Notes under the pieces: model-generated | Told to the model about the DNA's origin: nothing | Database searches by the model: none | What the model saw: the letters and a program-made list of their open reading frames with translations, nothing else | Part shown: positions 60,355 to 64,000 of the stretch, piece by piece | Layout of the letters: the number at the start of each line of letters is the position of its first letter | Position numbering within the stretch: the stretch's first letter is position 1 | NCBI GenBank assembly: GCA_905235745.1 | Contig: CAJOMN010000006.1 | Location: 1-64,000, forward strand | Length of the DNA: 64,000 bases | DNA from: an uncultured Lachnospiraceae bacterium | GTDB lineage: Bacteria; Bacillota; Clostridia; Lachnospirales; Lachnospiraceae | Direction of reading: 5' to 3' | Program-made: the position numbers and the translations under genes

Positions 60355-62049
60355 ATGAAACTAAATAAGGAACAGTACCGGGCCGCTTCCCATATAAGCG
60401 GACCGATGCTTGTTCTTGCGGGGCCGGGCAGCGGCAAGACGCATCTTCTGGTAGAGAGGATCCGCATCATGATCGAGGAAGCGGACATCAGACCGGAAAA
60501 CATTCTTGTCATAACATTCTCGAGAAAGGCCGCCCGCGAGATGCAGGCGCGATTCGCAAAAAGAGTCGGTAACAGATCATATCCCGTGACATTCGGGACA
60601 TTTCACGCAGTATTCTATAACATTCTGAAACAATCCGATCCGGATACCAAAGATTTGATCTCAGAAGAACAGAAGAATAAATATATCAGACAGGCAGTAC
60701 TTGATACAGGGGCGTCGTCAGCTCTTGCAGAGTCGGAGGATGATATCGAGAGACTGACGGGTCTTGTATCCGCATATAAGAACTTCGGGGATGATTTTTT
60801 CAGGCTAAGCTATGAAGGCAGAGCCATGGATGAACAGGAACGTGACGAATTCATGGCTGTGTGCGAAAAATACGGCGATATGTGCCGGACATCCCATGTG
60901 CTTGATTTTGACGACATGATAATACAGTGCAGGGATCTTCTGTACAGGCACGAGAGCTTACTGCGCAGGTGGCAGGACAAGTACAGGTACATACTCGTGG
61001 ATGAGTTCCAGGATATAAACGACGGGCAGTATGCGGTGCTGCGGCTGCTTGCTGGCGACAGTATGAACGTATTTGCGGTGGGGGATGACGACCAGTCAAT
61101 ATACGCATTCCGCGGAGCCAGACCGGAGCTTATGAAGAAGTTCCTGCATCAGTATCCCGGCTGCCGTCAGGTTACGCTCACGATGAACTACAGGTGCAGC
61201 GAAAATGTCATAGGTGCAGCGGATACTCTTGTAAGACATAATACAGACAGGCTGGAGCGCCCTATACAGCGGCATCTTCCGTCCCGGGCAGGAGGAGATG
61301 TTACGATAGTATGCACGGAGAATTCGGAAGTGCAGGCGGCGTATGTATGCGATACGATCCGGGACCTCATGAGCGGGTGCGGGTATCGGGAGAGTGATTT
61401 TGCCGTTCTGTACAGATCCGATCACTGTGCGAAGATGTTTGAGAAGGTTGCCGAGGAACGAGGACTCCCTCTTAGGATAAGCGGCAGGAGCGGCTATGTT
61501 CCGAAAAGGATCAGGATAGAAGAAGCATATGTAAGGGCACGGGAGGGAACAGCCAACCGTGCGGACTGGTTCCTGATAATGAATAACTCTCCGAGGGGTC
61601 TGTCGAGGGAAGCGCTCTGTAATTGTGACGGGGACTATATCGGTGCATTCAGGCGGTACTACGCCAATGACCCGGAAGGCAGTCATGCCGTGCGTGATCT
61701 TGAACGGACGGTTGCGACATACATGCCGGAAGACGCAGTCAAAACGGGAGCCGGGAGTGCATCTTGCGTAAACGTTATGACCGCGCATGCTTCCAAGGGC
61801 CTCGAGTTCAAATGCGTGTTCATAATAGGGCTTCAGGAGGGGCTGTTTCCGCATCGCAAGAGCATACTCTCCGGCAATGAGGAAGAAGAGCGACGCCTTA
61901 TGTATGTAGCGATGACGCGTGCCAGGGAGCGGCTGTATATGTGCACGATAGGTACCGAGCACGGAAAACGTCCGTCAAGATTTGCGGCAGAAGCGCTTGA
62001 GAAGAGAAAGTACATATCCGATGTCCTGACGCTGACGAGAACGTATTAA
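60355..62049 (+). CDS. Compact UvrD/PcrA-like helicase
   Basis: 564 residues, RBS AAGGAGA. Superfamily 1 motifs in order: I LAGPGSGKTHLL, Ia ITFSRKAAREMQ, II ILVDEFQDIND, III VGDDDQSIYAFRGA, IV TMNYRCSENV, V MTAHASKGLEFK, VI YVAMTRARERLYM. It unwinds DNA using ATP. At 564 residues it is ~150 shorter than PcrA/UvrD; the 2B insertion between motifs IV and V is only ~100 residues. That places it with small UvrD-like helicases of unknown cell role. It follows gltX by 20 bases. Confidence 0.93.
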   Translation: MKLNKEQYRAASHISGPMLVLAGPGSGKTHLLVERIRIMIEEADIRPENILVITFSRKAAREMQARFAKRVGNRSYPVTFGTFHAVFYNILKQSDPDTKDLISEEQKNKYIRQAVLDTGASSALAESEDDIERLTGLVSAYKNFGDDFFRLSYEGRAMDEQERDEFMAVCEKYGDMCRTSHVLDFDDMIIQCRDLLYRHESLLRRWQDKYRYILVDEFQDINDGQYAVLRLLAGDSMNVFAVGDDDQSIYAFRGARPELMKKFLHQYPGCRQVTLTMNYRCSENVIGAADTLVRHNTDRLERPIQRHLPSRAGGDVTIVCTENSEVQAAYVCDTIRDLMSGCGYRESDFAVLYRSDHCAKMFEKVAEERGLPLRISGRSGYVPKRIRIEEAYVRAREGTANRADWFLIMNNSPRGLSREALCNCDGDYIGAFRRYYANDPEGSHAVRDLERTVATYMPEDAVKTGAGSASCVNVMTAHASKGLEFKCVFIIGLQEGLFPHRKSILSGNEEEERRLMYVAMTRARERLYMCTIGTEHGKRPSRFAAEALEKRKYISDVLTLTRTY

Positions 62050-62165
62050 GAAATCATTAATTCACGGATCATCTGCTGTGAAATGAGAGGGGGTTGTGGG
62101 TCATGCCAGCGTGATTATTACAATAAACAGGTGTGAGACAGGAGTTCCTTCGGTGTTTCAAAGAG

Positions 62166-62255
62166 ATGACAGATCCCATAAAAAACTTCAATGAATTGTA
62201 CTGGGATAGAATCTTTGCAACCCCTTTTGCACACCCTAAAGGGTTCTATAATTAA
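62166..62255 (+). CDS. Possible 29-residue peptide
   Basis: ATG 62166 reads MTDPIKNFNELYWDRIFATP and on to TAA 62253. Composition is protein-like, but there is no good RBS. The last part lies over a hairpin (AACCCCTTT/AAAGGGTT, 62219-62246). It may be a remnant or chance. The rest of 62050-62295 shows only this and a -10-like TATAAT at 62247. Confidence 0.22.
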   Translation: MTDPIKNFNELYWDRIFATPFAHPKGFYN

Positions 62256-62295
62256 ATAACTATCGTTATGTTAAAAAATTTCGGAGGCAAATGCG

Positions 62296-62394
62296 ATGGA
62301 AATGTGCGTGATTTATTGCGGAGAGCAGTATGATTCCTATCAGGGATACAGATATGTGAATTACATGGATGTGGCGGAAGCAATTCGGCAGTAA
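62296..62394 (+). CDS. Possible 32-residue Tyr-rich peptide
   Basis: ATG 62296 is preceded by CGGAGG at a good distance and reads MEMCVIYCGEQYDSYQGYRY onward to TAA 62392. A TATAAT box at 62247 could serve it. No family is recognised; it may be a truncated relative of a longer protein or a real small protein. Confidence 0.4.
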   Translation: MEMCVIYCGEQYDSYQGYRYVNYMDVAEAIRQ

Positions 62395-62459
62395 TATAAT
62401 GAATGGTAATGAGACCAATTTATGAAATAGGCGGTACAGAAGTGGGAAGAAAAGGCTTT

Positions 62460-63086
62460 ATGAGAACAAGAGAGGAAGCACTTGGCTACGGGCTTTCGTT
62501 TCCGGACACCTATCAGGATGCACCGTTTCATGATGACAACTGGCAGCTGGTCAGGTATAAGGGGAATAAGAAAGCATTCCTTTGGATATACGAAAGAGAA
62601 GGATTCATAAACCTTAATGTGAAGGTGGAACCGGATAAGGCATTTTTCTGGCGTGATATCTATGAGTCCGTTATTCCGGGATATCACCAGAATAAGGAAC
62701 ACTGGAATACGATCATTCTGGACGGCAGTATTCCGGATAAGGATATCGAGTGTATGATAGCGGAAAGCTACGATCTGATCTCGAACAATCCGACAAAGAG
62801 GATCTATGAGACAGTCAGGAGGATACCGAAGGGGAAGGTTGCGACGTATGGCCAGATAGCAGAGCTTGCCGGAGATAAAAGGATGGCAAGAGCTGTGGGG
62901 AATGCACTTCACAGGAATCCTGATCCGGATAATATACCTTGCTTTCGGGTTGTCAATTCCAAAGGTGAGCTTGCCGGAGAGTTTGCTTTTGGAGGTGCCG
63001 GTGAGCAGGCAAAGCTTCTTGAAGCCGATGGTATCGAGGTGACCGGCGGACGGGTTGATCTGAAGAGATATCAGATGGATCGATGA
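62460..63086 (+). CDS. Fusion of MmcQ/YjbR domain and MGMT-like alkyltransferase domain
   Basis: 208 residues. ATG 62460 is preferred because MRTREEALGYGLSFPDTY is the MmcQ start; ATG 62403 in frame adds 19 residues with no RBS. Residues ~1-107 are the MmcQ/YjbR double-wing fold (KAFLWIYEREGFINLNVK). Residues ~115-200 match the DNA-binding and active-site part of O6-alkylguanine alkyltransferase (VRRIPKGKVATYGQIAELAG, MARAVGNALHRNP, IPCFRVVNSKGELAG). Cys161 of the acceptor motif is present, but PCHRV has become PCFRV, so the His that activates the Cys is replaced by Phe162. It may be a weak methyltransferase or an alkyltransferase-like binder of damaged DNA. Confidence 0.86.
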   Translation: MRTREEALGYGLSFPDTYQDAPFHDDNWQLVRYKGNKKAFLWIYEREGFINLNVKVEPDKAFFWRDIYESVIPGYHQNKEHWNTIILDGSIPDKDIECMIAESYDLISNNPTKRIYETVRRIPKGKVATYGQIAELAGDKRMARAVGNALHRNPDPDNIPCFRVVNSKGELAGEFAFGGAGEQAKLLEADGIEVTGGRVDLKRYQMDR

Positions 63087-63171
63087 CAGAGAAACTTTAG
63101 GATCAATGGCTCTGAAGTTTGTGATTTTTAATACAGAAAAAGCAGAAGCGGCAAAACGGGTAAACCTTTTA

Positions 63172-63249
63172 TTGCCCGCAAAGTGTAGATTATAGTATAA
63201 TAAATTATTAATAATTTATGGTAAATGCATTATACAGTATGAGTTTACC
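63172..63249 (+). promoter_or_regulatory. Promoter and inverted repeat before the membrane sensor
   Basis: TTGCCC (63172-63177), an 18-bp spacer and TATAAT (63196-63201). Downstream, GGTAAA (63220-63225) and TTTACC (63244-63249) form an inverted repeat in the leader, a possible operator. CCGGAG precedes the ATG at 63276. Confidence 0.5.
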
Positions 63250-63275
63250 AAAGTTAGGTGCATCCGGAGCATAGA

Positions 63276-64000
63276 ATGTATATCAAGACAGTATATGTCA
63301 TAGTAGATCTTATCGCTGTTATATTGCTGCTTCCTACTATAAATGCAGTCGAAAAGATCAAAAAAGAATACGGAACATGGCTGGCCAGGTCTCTCGTTGC
63401 GGCAGTGGTGGCAATCATAGCCAATATAGCGATCGCTGCCGCATTTGACGCAAAAATAGCGCATATTGCGTATTGCTGCTATTTTGCTTCTATTGACTGG
63501 ATATTGTATTTTCTCGGCGGATTCTGCCTTATCTATACTGAACATGACAACATATTGAACAGAGGTAAGAAAGCGGTTGCTGTTATTATGTTTGCCGATT
63601 CCCTTTCTATTTTGTTAAACCCTGTATTTGATCATGAGTTTTTCGTATATGAAAGCATACATTCATACGGCGGGTTCTATCAGACTACATTTTACATACC
63701 GTATTATATTCATCTGATTCTTGACTATGCGCTTGTCCTTATCATGGTATTCTTTATCATATACAGGATCACCAAGACATACAGCTTCTATCGCACCAGG
63801 TATCTGATTATTCTGTCGGTGTTTCTGTTTGTTGTCATAATAAACATCATATATATGACATTCGCTCTTGTACTGGATGCATCCGTTATATTCTATGCCG
63901 TTGCAGGTATCCTCATATATCTGTCGGTGACGATATTTGTTCCGAGAACCCTGATGAACGTAACCATCGACCGTACTGCGGACGATATGTATGAAGGCCT
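63276..64000 (+). CDS. Seven-helix membrane sensor protein, 5' part
   Basis: The 241 residues visible run off the right edge. About seven hydrophobic spans are seen (for example SLVAAVVAIIANIAIAAAF and YLIILSVFLFVVIINIIYM), ending VPRTLMNVTIDRTADDMYEG. This resembles the N-terminal 7TM region of histidine-kinase or diguanylate-cyclase sensors, in which a PAS, GGDEF or kinase domain follows that last stretch. The output domain is outside the window. Confidence 0.75.
   Translation, partial: MYIKTVYVIVDLIAVILLLPTINAVEKIKKEYGTWLARSLVAAVVAIIANIAIAAAFDAKIAHIAYCCYFASIDWILYFLGGFCLIYTEHDNILNRGKKAVAVIMFADSLSILLNPVFDHEFFVYESIHSYGGFYQTTFYIPYYIHLILDYALVLIMVFFIIYRITKTYSFYRTRYLIILSVFLFVVIINIIYMTFALVLDASVIFYAVAGILIYLSVTIFVPRTLMNVTIDRTADDMYEG

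Noticed and set aside
62361..62912. Minus-strand frame of 183 codons opposite the MmcQ-MGMT gene
   Set aside because: Shadow of a well-supported plus-strand gene; no RBS or recognisable domain.

Overview
The window looks like chromosome of a Lachnospiraceae-type Clostridia (Firmicutes), close to the Butyrivibrio/Roseburia group. This rests on gene order and protein style, not on any database search. The best marker is the Firmicutes core cluster plsX-acpP-rnc-smc-ftsY-ylxM-ffh-rpsP-khpA-rimM-trmD-rplS-lepB-rbgA-lepB-rnhB-yraN at 40-57 kb. Genes are mostly on the + strand, often overlap by 1-20 bases, and usually carry good Shine-Dalgarno sequences.

1-6.4 kb is accessory DNA. It holds the end of an unidentified gene, a LytTR regulator broken by a frameshift beside an intact AgrC-type histidine kinase, two unrecognised soluble proteins, an orphan RelB/DinJ antitoxin, an Rpn-family PD-(D/E)XK protein, and a frameshifted MazG-like gene. 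Three copies of a short palindromic repeat lie among these genes.

6.4-16.9 kb carries an Smr-domain protein, larE, cheV, a very large acidic repeat protein with one membrane span, hisH-hisF, ung, a TPR/MORN membrane protein and lysA. The large protein repeats a motif resembling the CheY-binding peptide of FliM and sits directly after cheV. I consider this the best candidate for an undescribed system here.

16.9-21.7 kb encodes a three-gene NHLM/NHLP-type peptide exporter (short HlyD-like protein, C39 peptidase-ABC transporter, second ABC transporter) with no precursor gene visible. A tRNA-Leu(CAA) follows on the minus strand.

21.9-30.2 kb is polA-coaE, an enlarged FtsA-like protein with beta-grasp-like modules, a WalJ-like hydrolase, and an ACT protein paired with a PFL (UPF0210) protein. 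A minus-strand lipoprotein at 30.2-32.2 kb fuses a DUF3089 hydrolase domain to an S66 LD-carboxypeptidase domain.

32.4-40.2 kb holds iorA-iorB-paaK (aryl-acid metabolism), tmcAL, pta without ackA, rpmF and an MFS transporter. 40.2-57.5 kb is the core lipid, RNA, SRP and ribosome cluster, with ilvA inserted and with FliK-like and FlhB-C-like genes after rnhB. 57.5-64 kb has prs (minus), gltX, a compact UvrD-like helicase, an MmcQ-MGMT fusion, and the start of a seven-helix membrane sensor cut by the window edge.
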